Below, in pieces: positions 23,961 to 30,930 of a stretch of 30,930 nt of DNA. Position 1 is the stretch's first letter; each line of letters starts with the position of its first letter. The notes beneath the pieces were generated by a model, which did no database searches, was not told the DNA's origin, and saw nothing but the letters and a program-made list of their open reading frames with translations. The stretch covers positions 1-30,930 of the forward strand of contig CAZGPW010000092.1 of NCBI GenBank assembly GCA_964527535.1, given 5' to 3'. Origin of the DNA: JAQIBY01 sp964527535. Lineage in GTDB: Bacteria > Bacteroidota > Bacteroidia > Bacteroidales > ML635J-15. Both the position numbers and the translations under genes were made by a program.

Positions 23961-25907
23961 TCAATCTTTTACACACCGCACAGAATTTCCTAATCTTTTA
24001 TGTGCACTTTCTCTGTAAATGGTTTTTCTATCGTATTGAACAAGCCTTAACATGGCATTACTGGGGCTATAATTTGTACTGCTCCATTGGTATCCCATAT
24101 AGTTTCCTTGAGGATAGTAAGTTCCATCTTGATCACGATTACCACCGGGCACTACATCAAACCCACTGCTACCAAATTCAGTGGCTCCTGTTAAAGTCCC
24201 CATGTACCACAAACCGGTTCCTGCCAGTTTCGCTCCTTCGTCGGTGCCACGGTATCCTATATCATCGGCATCCACCTGCGGCATGCCTAAAAACATTTCC
24301 AGTGCTTTCCAGTCATCATCGGTAGCTACATGCCATCCTTCCGGGCAAAGGTTCCCTGTATTCACAGCGTACCAGTTGTACAAAGCCCCAAAATTTTGAG
24401 CATTTGCTGAACTATCATTGTCATACCAGCAAAAAGCAGGTGTAGAAAGGCCTGACCAGACACCAGCATCTTCTACATTAGGGATATCAGTACAATCATT
24501 ATATGTTGTGGATTTCATGTTTTCAGCAAACCAATACTGGTCTCCAAATTTTACTATGTCATACACATTGCCATCGCAATCCACAACCGTGTCTTTGCCG
24601 GCGTTATATTCCAACTCAAACACTCTGAATTCCAGGGCATCAACGTAAGATTTGGTGGCAGCATCCTGATTCTCTGTGGGTTCTGCAATGTTTTTAATTT
24701 GCATGGCGCCACCATCGTTGCTATAAGAAAGCACATCGGACAGATTTTGCGTTTCAGTATCCAATTTGCTGTTCCAGTTTGCTGTATCAGCACCGGTAAT
24801 ACCCGCAGCCAGTGAACCTCCAAACACGGGATCAGTTTCGTCAGCTGTGGTAAAATGGTCAAGGTCGATGATTTGACTTTCAGTGATTGAAATGCCTGTT
24901 GATTTGTCCCATGCAGAAAATAATGGGTCGCTTTCACTGTCAAGGCTGTTGTTCCAATTCGTCGTGTCTGTTCCGGTAATACCACTGGCTACTGATGAAC
25001 CGTAAACAGGGTCGGTTTCGTCTGCTGTGGTAAAATGTTCAAGGTCACTGATCTGGCTTTCAGTAATTAAAATACCGGTGGATTTATCCCATCCTGAAAA
25101 AACGGGATCTGATTCGCTGTCAAGTTTGTTGTCCCACGTAGCAATGTCAAAAGCTGTGATACCGGCAGCCTCCGATGCCCCAAAAACAGGGTCACTTTCG
25201 CTTTCCAGGTATGAACCAAAATTGCTGATCTGGCTTTCGGTGATGGATATTCCGGAGGATTTATCCCAGCTCGAAAAAACCGGATCTGACTCACTGTCGA
25301 GTTTGTTGTCCCAGGTATTGATATCTGCAACGCTTATGCCTGCTGCAACGGAACCACTATAAACCGGGTCTGATTCAGATTCTAAATAACTGCCAAAATC
25401 CAGTATTTGATTTTCCATAATGGAGATGCCACTGGTTTTGTCCCATGAAGAAAACACAGGGTCAGTTTCAGTAATCCCGCCGGTAACATTATCAGCTGTT
25501 GTGGCATGTATGGCATAAGGGACACTCAAAATTTGGCTTGTGCCGCTTATGGTGTAATCTGTGCCCCCTTGGGGATCGGTTTCCGTTTTGATAAAATACG
25601 GCCCGTTTGACCAATCAATGGCAGAAAAATCATCCCCACTTGAGCCTTCGCCGATATTAATGCTGATCAACCCGTTTGCATTGGTTACAGTTGCCTGTGT
25701 TTCTGTATAAACCGCTGTTCCACTCACAGAACCCTGTAAAATACTGATTTGCATACCTACACTTTGATTGGCAACCAAATCACCACCTGTGTCTCTGATG
25801 ACAGCCTGGTAGCTGATTTTCTCAGGGGACTGAGCGTTTGCCTTAAATGGAAGAACAAGCGTTGCCGCAACTAATAATGTTGTTAGAAATGCACAAATAC
25901 GTTTCAT
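23961..25907 (-). CDS. Secreted surface protein with four tandem repeats and a FISUMP domain
   Basis: A 648-residue protein with signal peptide (ending near KANAQ, residue 26). Next is an N-terminal beta domain common to Bacteroidota surface proteins (about 27-140; SPEKISYQAVIRDTGGDLVA, VYTETQATVTNANGLISINIG). A four-unit repeat follows at 147-384, then a stalk-like NIAEPTENQDAATKSYVDAL resembling phage tail-fibre and surface-fibre motifs, then FISUMP (about 435-648: FGDQYWFAENMKSTTYND, LCPEGWHVATDDDWKALEM, GFDVVPGGNRD, SVRCVKD). The repeats suggest an extended fibre carrying the FISUMP module. No T9SS tail or lipobox is visible, so surface export is inferred. It is upstream of the PKD-FISUMP lipoprotein. 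Confidence 0.82.
   Translation of the reverse strand: MKRICAFLTTLLVAATLVLPFKANAQSPEKISYQAVIRDTGGDLVANQSVGMQISILQGSVSGTAVYTETQATVTNANGLISINIGEGSSGDDFSAIDWSNGPYFIKTETDPQGGTDYTISGTSQILSVPYAIHATTADNVTGGITETDPVFSSWDKTSGISIMENQILDFGSYLESESDPVYSGSVAAGISVADINTWDNKLDSESDPVFSSWDKSSGISITESQISNFGSYLESESDPVFGASEAAGITAFDIATWDNKLDSESDPVFSGWDKSTGILITESQISDLEHFTTADETDPVYGSSVASGITGTDTTNWNNSLDSESDPLFSAWDKSTGISITESQIIDLDHFTTADETDPVFGGSLAAGITGADTANWNSKLDTETQNLSDVLSYSNDGGAMQIKNIAEPTENQDAATKSYVDALEFRVFELEYNAGKDTVVDCDGNVYDIVKFGDQYWFAENMKSTTYNDCTDIPNVEDAGVWSGLSTPAFCWYDNDSSANAQNFGALYNWYAVNTGNLCPEGWHVATDDDWKALEMFLGMPQVDADDIGYRGTDEGAKLAGTGLWYMGTLTGATEFGSSGFDVVPGGNRDQDGTYYPQGNYMGYQWSSTNYSPSNAMLRLVQYDRKTIYRESAHKRLGNSVRCVKD
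24756..25469 (-). repeat. Four in-frame 59-60-codon repeats in the FISUMP fibre gene
   Basis: Each unit begins E-(S/T)-D-P-(V/L)-F-S-x-W-D-K and ends near W-(D/N)-N/S-x-L-D-(S/T). Unit 1 starts at residue 147, unit 2 at 206, unit 3 at 265, unit 4 at 325. Units 1 and 2 carry the motif FGSYLESESDPV in the middle while units 3 and 4 carry HFTTADETDPV, so there are two subtypes, as if a pair was duplicated or exchanged. Confidence 0.85.
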
Positions 25908-26012
25908 AATGTTTTAGTTTTTTATGTTGATGTTTTGACAAAGTAAGCGTAAATCTTATTCCCTGATAACTTTTGTATTTAATGATCAAAACCATTCCCT
26001 GAAAACACATCC

Positions 26013-28073
26013 TTAATCTCCTGCGATGGCTCTGAAAATCGCAACATTGTTTTGTGTTTTAATTTTTATAATTACCATACCTGAATAATCTTCAGGTATG
26101 TATCCGGCGATGTTTTGAGGATTTTTCAGACCAATTTCAGCCCTGCCTAGCAATTTACCGCAAACATCGTAAAGGGTTAAAATAGCATCTGACTGTATAT
26201 CTGATTGCAAAAACAATTTATCGCTGAAATTTGTGGGATAAAGATTAAATGTTGCATCAGATTTCTGCCTGAGATGTGTCAGGGATGTGATGTTGACATT
26301 ATCTATGTATAAGGCATTTCCACCTTTGCTTTCAGCTTCGAATTTCAGACGTACCGAACCCGCTTCACCAAACCAGGATTCGTTTATATCAAAGCTTTCA
26401 GTGTTCCATTCATCTGAAGAAGGGGTAAATGTCCCGGCCGGGTAATAATTATCCGCTGTTGTCATGGTATTTCCGCTTTTGTAATATCTGATCATCCAAT
26501 TTTCTCCACAATCGTTGGAAACAAACACTTTTAATATATCATTATCGTTCTCCTCAGATTGAGCATAAGCCAAATCAAAATTTACCTGCAAGGGAAAATC
26601 CGGAAACTCACATTGTACTGCCGGCATAACAAACGCATTTTTATCCCCTTCAATTTCATTTTTTATATCTATAAACATGGAATACTCCCCCTCGAAAGCA
26701 GCTGCAGAAGTTCTGCTGAAGCCATTTACGCCCTGGTTAATGAAATAATAATCGTCAGCAGAATTTTGTCCATCGGGGAATTCTTGCGTTTCAAAGCCAT
26801 CAACCACCGGTAGTGATTCTCCTGCTGTAGGGGGATAGACCCGGATGACTTTTGTTTTTGCAGCTATATCATTTCCTGCCGGATTGACCACTTCAAGTTC
26901 AACATCATAGTACCCGGCAGTTTCATACATTATCACCGGATGCCTTTCATTAGACACCGCTGGTGTACCTCCCTCAAACGTCCAGTTATAACTGGTTATG
27001 CTATCGGTTCCATAAGTCATATCCGTAAATTGCACAGAAAAACCTTCGCAACCACGGGAAACATCATAAGAAAATTCAGCATTGGCCTGGCATATATCCG
27101 CTTCATCCGGATTGAGTGTCCCTGTGGCAATGAGATTGGCTTCTGTTGACAAATTATCACGATCAGAAACAGAGCTGTTCAATACTGCACGCATCATTTC
27201 TCCCTGTCCGTGTGTAAACATCCTGGAACAAAAAGAGTATTCCATATAGTTTTGAACATTATCGAGGCTGCCACAAGTATTGGCATACAAATCACATGAT
27301 GTATGACCAATGGTAAGGGGGGTGTCATCAATGCCATCATCAATATCACAATTGGATGCCACTTCGGGATCGTTGGTACTTCCCCATGGGTGAGCCAGGT
27401 TCAACCAATGGCCAACTTCGTGTGTGAGTGTGTGTTTATCCTGGCCCGTGCCAATTGACCCTATGTAGGTATGCAAAATCACAATGCCATCCCGGCCATC
27501 TTCTACGGTTCCCGGGTAATATGAATATCCGGCTACGCCCCCGCCAATTCCACGGACAACCCAAATATTTAAATAACTAGCGCATGGCCATCCCGGGGCA
27601 ACATCTTTAACTTGCTCCCCGCCATTTAAGGTCAGTGGTGACGCAGTTCTTGTAACGCCATTGGTACAATTTCCTGACGGGTCCAATGCAGCAAGTCTGA
27701 ATTCTATCTGTGCATCCGTTGCCAACGGCTTAAATTCATCAATGATAAAGCTTGTATCCAGATTCATTTTGCGATAGTCCTCATTTAAAATCCTGACAGC
27801 ATCAGCCACCTGGTCATAGGAAATGTTTTCACTTCCATAATTGTGTACAACATGAAACACAACAGGAATAATGTAAACATCATTTTTATCTTCTTTTGTT
27901 TCGGTATAATGTTCAATAAATTCCCGGAGTGCAGCACGTCGTGCACGGGCTTCGGGATTATTTTCCAGTTCAATACGGTTCATTTCCGGTGTGCTGCAAC
28001 GGAAATCATGCTGTGCAAACGCATTGAAGCTCAAGAGGCATGTAAACAATAAAGCACTTATCTTAAAAATCAT
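26013..28073 (-). CDS. M43-type zinc metalloprotease, T9SS cargo
   Basis: A 686-residue secreted metalloprotease. Signal peptide 1-20. The catalytic domain (about 60-310) contains the metzincin motif HEVGHWLNLAH (218-228: three His ligands and Glu219) and a Met-turn NYMEYS (Met277), as in the pappalysin/ulilysin M43 family. A PKD domain follows (about 335-415, YNWTFEGGTPAVSNERHPV), then a beta-sandwich (about 430-600, MAM-like, LYIDNVNITS). The C-terminal type A T9SS sorting domain (about 605-686) has LYPTNFSDKLFLQS and LTLYDVCGKLLGRAEI. Secretion to the cell surface is therefore likely. M43 proteases of this build act on extracellular proteins in many Bacteroidota. Start ATG at 28073; the gene stands alone. 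Confidence 0.92.
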   Translation of the reverse strand: MIFKISALLFTCLLSFNAFAQHDFRCSTPEMNRIELENNPEARARRAALREFIEHYTETKEDKNDVYIIPVVFHVVHNYGSENISYDQVADAVRILNEDYRKMNLDTSFIIDEFKPLATDAQIEFRLAALDPSGNCTNGVTRTASPLTLNGGEQVKDVAPGWPCASYLNIWVVRGIGGGVAGYSYYPGTVEDGRDGIVILHTYIGSIGTGQDKHTLTHEVGHWLNLAHPWGSTNDPEVASNCDIDDGIDDTPLTIGHTSCDLYANTCGSLDNVQNYMEYSFCSRMFTHGQGEMMRAVLNSSVSDRDNLSTEANLIATGTLNPDEADICQANAEFSYDVSRGCEGFSVQFTDMTYGTDSITSYNWTFEGGTPAVSNERHPVIMYETAGYYDVELEVVNPAGNDIAAKTKVIRVYPPTAGESLPVVDGFETQEFPDGQNSADDYYFINQGVNGFSRTSAAAFEGEYSMFIDIKNEIEGDKNAFVMPAVQCEFPDFPLQVNFDLAYAQSEENDNDILKVFVSNDCGENWMIRYYKSGNTMTTADNYYPAGTFTPSSDEWNTESFDINESWFGEAGSVRLKFEAESKGGNALYIDNVNITSLTHLRQKSDATFNLYPTNFSDKLFLQSDIQSDAILTLYDVCGKLLGRAEIGLKNPQNIAGYIPEDYSGMVIIKIKTQNNVAIFRAIAGD

Positions 28074-28294
28074 AGTATTTATTTAAGGATAAAAATAAGA
28101 AAAATTTGTTTAGAAGATGAAAAAAAAAAGCTTTTTTCAACAGGGTAAAAATAAACATTGTAAACAGTATAATTAAAATGAAATACTGAAAAAGTAAAAC
28201 CAACAAGTTTCGTTTTTTTGTTTCATCCTGATAAATCAAACAGGAAAAACCGAAAAATATGAACAATCTTTTTCTGTAATGAAAAAAAATACCG

Positions 28295-28302
28295 TATATT
28301 TG
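28295..28302 (+). promoter_or_regulatory. -7 box for the tRNA-Arg gene
   Basis: TATATTTG matches TAnnTTTG exactly and lies 15 bp before the first tRNA base, so the transcript would start a few bases upstream of the tRNA. The -33 TTG is only approximated (CTG at 28274-28276). Confidence 0.55.
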
Positions 28303-28317
28303 CAGTCACAAAACAAT

Positions 28318-28391
<74 letters not shown>

Positions 28392-28405
28392 CAACGTGAA
28401 ACTGG

Positions 28406-28436
28406 CCTGTTATCGGAAACGATGACAGGTTTTTTT
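28406..28436 (+). terminator. Intrinsic terminator of tRNA-Arg
   Basis: A 10-bp stem (CCTGTTATCG/CGATGACAGG, one G-T) with a GAAA tetraloop is followed by seven T. It lies 14 bp after the tRNA. Confidence 0.9.
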
Positions 28437-28523
28437 CGATCAGAAAAAAAGGAGGGGGAGAAGTTTATCCCGAAGCCTCACAGGCATTCGGGAACTCCTC
28501 CCAGGTTCACAACGTGAAACTTG

Positions 28524-28554
28524 CCTGTTATCGGAAACGATGACAGGTTTTTTT
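28524..28554 (+). terminator. Second copy of the tRNA terminator
   Basis: The same stem, tetraloop and seven T occur again inside the second duplication unit, giving two terminators in series. Confidence 0.85.
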
Positions 28555-28628
28555 CGATCAGAAAAAAAGGAGGGGGAGAAGTTTATCCCGAAGCCTCACA
28601 GGTTGCGGGGTAATGACATCAGATGAGC

Positions 28629-28742
28629 CTGTCTGCCTAACAGCCGTAACATGCCAAATTACGATGTTCTGCGTTTAGCCGGAGCATGCTCAGGAAACAC
28701 GAAGTAAGTTTGCCGAAGTGGCTAAATGCATTTAGCAGACAG
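28629..28742. other. Nested inverted-repeat element, possible structured RNA
   Basis: The outer arms are CTGTCTGCCTAA (28629-28640) and TTAGCAGACAG (28732-28742), complementary with one bulged C. Inside, GCGTTTAGCC (28671-28680) pairs over 10 bp with GGCTAAATGC (28720-28729, one G-U). Smaller stems include CGTAA/TTACG and the self-complementary GAGCATGCTC. The 14-bp palindrome CTAAATGCATTTAG sits at the 3' side. No protein-coding frame or known RNA family is recognised. It fills much of the gap between the duplicated terminators and the carboxyltransferase gene, whose 3' end points towards it. Transcription is unproven. Confidence 0.6.
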
Positions 28743-28827
28743 CGATAAACACATACCGGTATAAAAAATTTAATACAGGCGATTATTTATCAATTGCAGG
28801 AAAGTATGGCCAAGGCATAAATTGTGT

Positions 28828-30588
28828 TTATTTTTCTTTCTCTATGGTGAAAAGCACATCTTCTTTTTTGATGATGTCTCCTTCGTTGAAATTAATACGT
28901 TCAACTACACCATCCACCGGGCATTTAATGCTGTGATAACTGGCTCTGGATTCAATGTAGCACAGGCGTTGGTCTTTTTCAACTTTATCCCCGGCTTTAA
29001 TTTTATTTTCATCCATTTCAAGGCTGAGATCCAGATACACTTTCCCGTAGTATGGTGAACACACCTCTTCCATGTTGTTGGATTTGCTTGTGGATTTAAC
29101 GCCTGAAGTTGCTTTTGTTTCTTTGCTTTGGTGTTTCAGGTTTTCCAATTCTTTATTAAACCTTTCTTTGGCAATGCCTTTTTTATAATCACGGTATTGC
29201 CTGTCATGCATGGCAAGTTCAAAAAGTTCTTCATCATTTTCGCCGGTATCCCAACCGTTTTCTTCCATTTCTTTTCTGAATTTATCCAATTCATCGGGAT
29301 AATTGTCCTGGGGGACGCCGGTATAGAATTCCCTGCCTTGCTCTTCAGCTAGCTGTATAATCTCCGGGGCAAGGGGCCCTGGTAGTTTTCCGGCCTTTCC
29401 AAGCAGCATATCCCAAGTGTTGTTATCAATGGTTTGAAAACGTTCTTTACCCTGATAAAGGCTCATGATATTTAATAATGCCACATTTTTAACATACTGG
29501 CTGAATGGTGTTACCAGTGGCGGATAGCCCATTTTTGGCCATACATAATTCACTTCATCAAACAATTTAACAAGCAATTCATCCAAAGTGAGGGGTGATT
29601 TACCCTGGGCTTCCAGTTGGGCATTAATGCCGGTATGAATATTCTCAAGGTCAGCCATCATGCTGCCCATCATGCCGCCGGGCAGCCCGGGTGCGATCAT
29701 TAAGGATGACATGTACCGGTTTTTGGGGTTTATCCAGTATCCCAGAAAATCATCAATAAATTCCTGTGTCAATGCCCTGGCTTCCATATAGGCTTTCATG
29801 TTGATGTCTTTTACCAGAAAGCCAGCATCTTTCAACATGTTTTGTATGGTTATGATATCAGGATGTACCATGCCCCATGACAACGGTTCCATAGCAGTAT
29901 CCAGATAATCTGCCCCGGCTTTAGCCACTTCCAGCATTGAGGCGACAGAAAACCCGGGGCCTGAATGCCCATGGTATTGTACTATCAGATCAGGATATTT
30001 ATCTTTGATGGCTTTTACCAATTTCCCCAAAAACACAGGACGTCCGATGCCTGCCATGTCTTTCAGGCATATTTCATCGGTACCATATTCCACAGCGTGG
30101 TCAACAACATTCATGTAATAATCAACCGTATGGATTTTTGAATGCGTTATGCTTAATGTGGCCTGCGATGTCATGCCTGCTTCTTTGGCGTATTTTATCG
30201 ATAACTCCAGGTTACGATGATCATTCAGTCCGCAAAATGAGCGGGCAATATCAACGCCCTGAGCTTTTTTGACTTGAAACATGAGCCTGCGAACATCTTT
30301 GGGTACGGGATACATGCGAATACCGTTCAATGCACGCTCAAGCATGTGGGTTTCAATGCCTGCTTCGTTGAATGGTTTTACCCATTCCCTGACGGCTTTG
30401 TTCGGGTTTTCACCAAACAACAGATTAACCTGTTCAAAAGCACCACCGTTCGTTTCGATCCTGTCAAAACAACCTATGTCAATGATGGCAGGGGCAATGC
30501 GCTTTAACTGATCAACGCGGGGCACGTATTTTCCCGAGGATTGCCACATATCCCTGTACAACAGGCTGAATTTAATTTCCTTTTTCAT
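28828..30588 (-). CDS. Carboxyltransferase, OadA / pyruvate carboxylase subunit B type, with degenerate biotinyl-like domain
   Basis: A 586-residue protein. The N-terminal TIM-barrel carboxyltransferase domain has the family features LLYRDMWQSS (Asp13), ETNGGAFEQ, the Lys of CLKDMAGIG (176) that is normally carboxylated, HGHSGPG (His206, His208) and LPGGMMGSM; a PYC-OADA domain follows. After a Lys/Ser-rich linker, residues about 515-586 form a biotin/lipoyl-like domain. The acceptor site, normally EAMKM, reads ESRAS here (546-550), so the biotin Lys is absent. The enzyme type moves carboxyl groups between biotin and pyruvate/oxaloacetate; lacking its own biotin it would need a separate carrier protein, which is not in this window. 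Start ATG at 30588. Confidence 0.85.
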   Translation of the reverse strand: MKKEIKFSLLYRDMWQSSGKYVPRVDQLKRIAPAIIDIGCFDRIETNGGAFEQVNLLFGENPNKAVREWVKPFNEAGIETHMLERALNGIRMYPVPKDVRRLMFQVKKAQGVDIARSFCGLNDHRNLELSIKYAKEAGMTSQATLSITHSKIHTVDYYMNVVDHAVEYGTDEICLKDMAGIGRPVFLGKLVKAIKDKYPDLIVQYHGHSGPGFSVASMLEVAKAGADYLDTAMEPLSWGMVHPDIITIQNMLKDAGFLVKDINMKAYMEARALTQEFIDDFLGYWINPKNRYMSSLMIAPGLPGGMMGSMMADLENIHTGINAQLEAQGKSPLTLDELLVKLFDEVNYVWPKMGYPPLVTPFSQYVKNVALLNIMSLYQGKERFQTIDNNTWDMLLGKAGKLPGPLAPEIIQLAEEQGREFYTGVPQDNYPDELDKFRKEMEENGWDTGENDEELFELAMHDRQYRDYKKGIAKERFNKELENLKHQSKETKATSGVKSTSKSNNMEEVCSPYYGKVYLDLSLEMDENKIKAGDKVEKDQRLCYIESRASYHSIKCPVDGVVERINFNEGDIIKKEDVLFTIEKEK

Positions 30589-30719
30589 AATAATGACTTT
30601 TCTTTCTCTTCACGTTTCGTCATGAAAATAATTTACCAAGATAAAAATAAGAAATGATAAATAAAAACAACAATTTTTTATTTTTTTTAGAAAACCATGT
30701 AATCAGTTGTGAAACAAGA

Positions 30720-30760
30720 AGATAAAAAACAAAAAGCCATCTGGTTTTCAGATGGCTTTC
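30720..30760 (-). terminator. Terminator after the T9SS cargo gene
   Basis: A perfect 11-bp stem (AAAGCCATCTG at 30733-30743 against CAGATGGCTTT at 30749-30759, 5-nt loop) is followed on the minus strand by T-rich sequence (CTTTTTGTTTTTT). It follows the stop at 30778 by 18 bp. Confidence 0.85.
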
Positions 30761-30777
30761 AGAAAACAAAAAAGGGT

Positions 30778-30930
30778 TTATTTTGTAATAATCAGTTTAT
30801 CAATAAACAGATTGTAAGCGTCATCGTTCATAACTTTCAGCATATAAGCCCCTGGTGGTAAATCTGGAGTCTTATACACATCTTTTGTTGTCACTTCAGA
30901 AGATACTTTTTTACCTTCAATGGTATAAAT
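30778..30930 (-). CDS. C-terminal fragment of a T9SS cargo protein (runs off the window)
   Basis: The 50 last residues of a minus-strand gene are visible, ending at TAA 30780-30778. The sequence (IYTIEGKKVSSEV, then LPPGAYMLKVMNDDAY and DKLIITK) is the end of a type A T9SS sorting domain: strand with a G-K/K-V turn, the PGxYxL(K)V strand and a basic KLIITK finish. The function of the rest of the protein cannot be seen. Confidence 0.85.
   Translation of the reverse strand: MYTIEGKKVSSEVTTKDVYKTPDLPPGAYMLKVMNDDAYNLFIDKLIITK

Noticed and set aside
24756..25469. CRISPR array
   Set aside because: The repeats have 177-180-bp periods, are in frame and encode a clear protein repeat, with no short repeats and spacers.
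28494..28509. A second tRNA gene
   Set aside because: Only the last 16 nt of the tRNA are duplicated; there is no acceptor 5' arm, D arm or anticodon arm.
28629..28742. Integron attC site
   Set aside because: GCCTAAC at 28635-28641 fits the RYYYAAC half of an attC site, but the matching GTTRRRY half is not present at the other end and no integrase or cassette is seen.

Overview
The window looks like a chromosomal piece of a free-living Bacteroidota bacterium, probably Bacteroidales/Marinilabiliales-like; the order is inference. Evidence: several promoters match the Bacteroidota TAnnTTTG type, Shine-Dalgarno sequences are mostly absent, SecA is the long Bacteroidota form with a C-terminal zinc motif, and the genes include DUF4835 (PorD-type), Bacteroidota RNA polymerase omega, FISUMP-domain surface proteins, PorE-like TPR/propeller/OmpA proteins and C-terminal type IX secretion (T9SS) sorting domains. 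Almost every gene lies on the minus strand; only one outer-membrane barrel gene and one tRNA are on the plus strand.

Layout. 1-530: a relic YafQ-like toxin with two in-frame stops and its intact antitoxin. 780-10590 (minus): secA, a secreted TPR protein, two tandem PorE-like proteins and gcvT, closely spaced and ending in a terminator. 10590-10813: divergent intergenic region with a good promoter for the plus-strand barrel gene (10814-11422), whose stop overlaps that of recN. 11419-16326 (minus): housekeeping run bamD - rpoZ - coaBC - DUF4835 - recN, with short gaps or overlaps. 16406-18019: secreted alpha/beta-hydrolase-like T9SS cargo. 18055-19303: a metallophosphoesterase/nucleotidyltransferase pair. 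19416-20168: membrane methyltransferase of the isoprenylcysteine methyltransferase type. 20342-22084: a LolA-like periplasmic protein and a small beta-barrel protein. 22335-25907: two FISUMP proteins, one a PKD lipoprotein and one with a four-fold 59-60-residue repeat. 26013-28073: M43 metalloprotease T9SS cargo.

28318-28391 is tRNA-Arg(ACG) on the plus strand. It is followed by a 118-bp-period direct duplication that copies the last 16 nt of the tRNA and its whole terminator, and then by an unexplained inverted-repeat-rich element (28629-28742). 28828-30588 encodes a carboxyltransferase of the OadA/pyruvate carboxylase B type whose biotinyl-like domain lacks the acceptor lysine. The window ends in the C-terminal sorting domain of another T9SS cargo.

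The common theme is the cell envelope: SecA and BamD drive export and outer-membrane assembly, PorE-like and PorD-like proteins suggest T9SS accessory roles, and three genes carry T9SS sorting tails. I did not find a clear new defence, mobile or biosynthetic system. The best unexplained signals are the tRNA-tail duplication with its structured neighbour, the biotin-site loss in the carboxyltransferase, and the decayed toxin.
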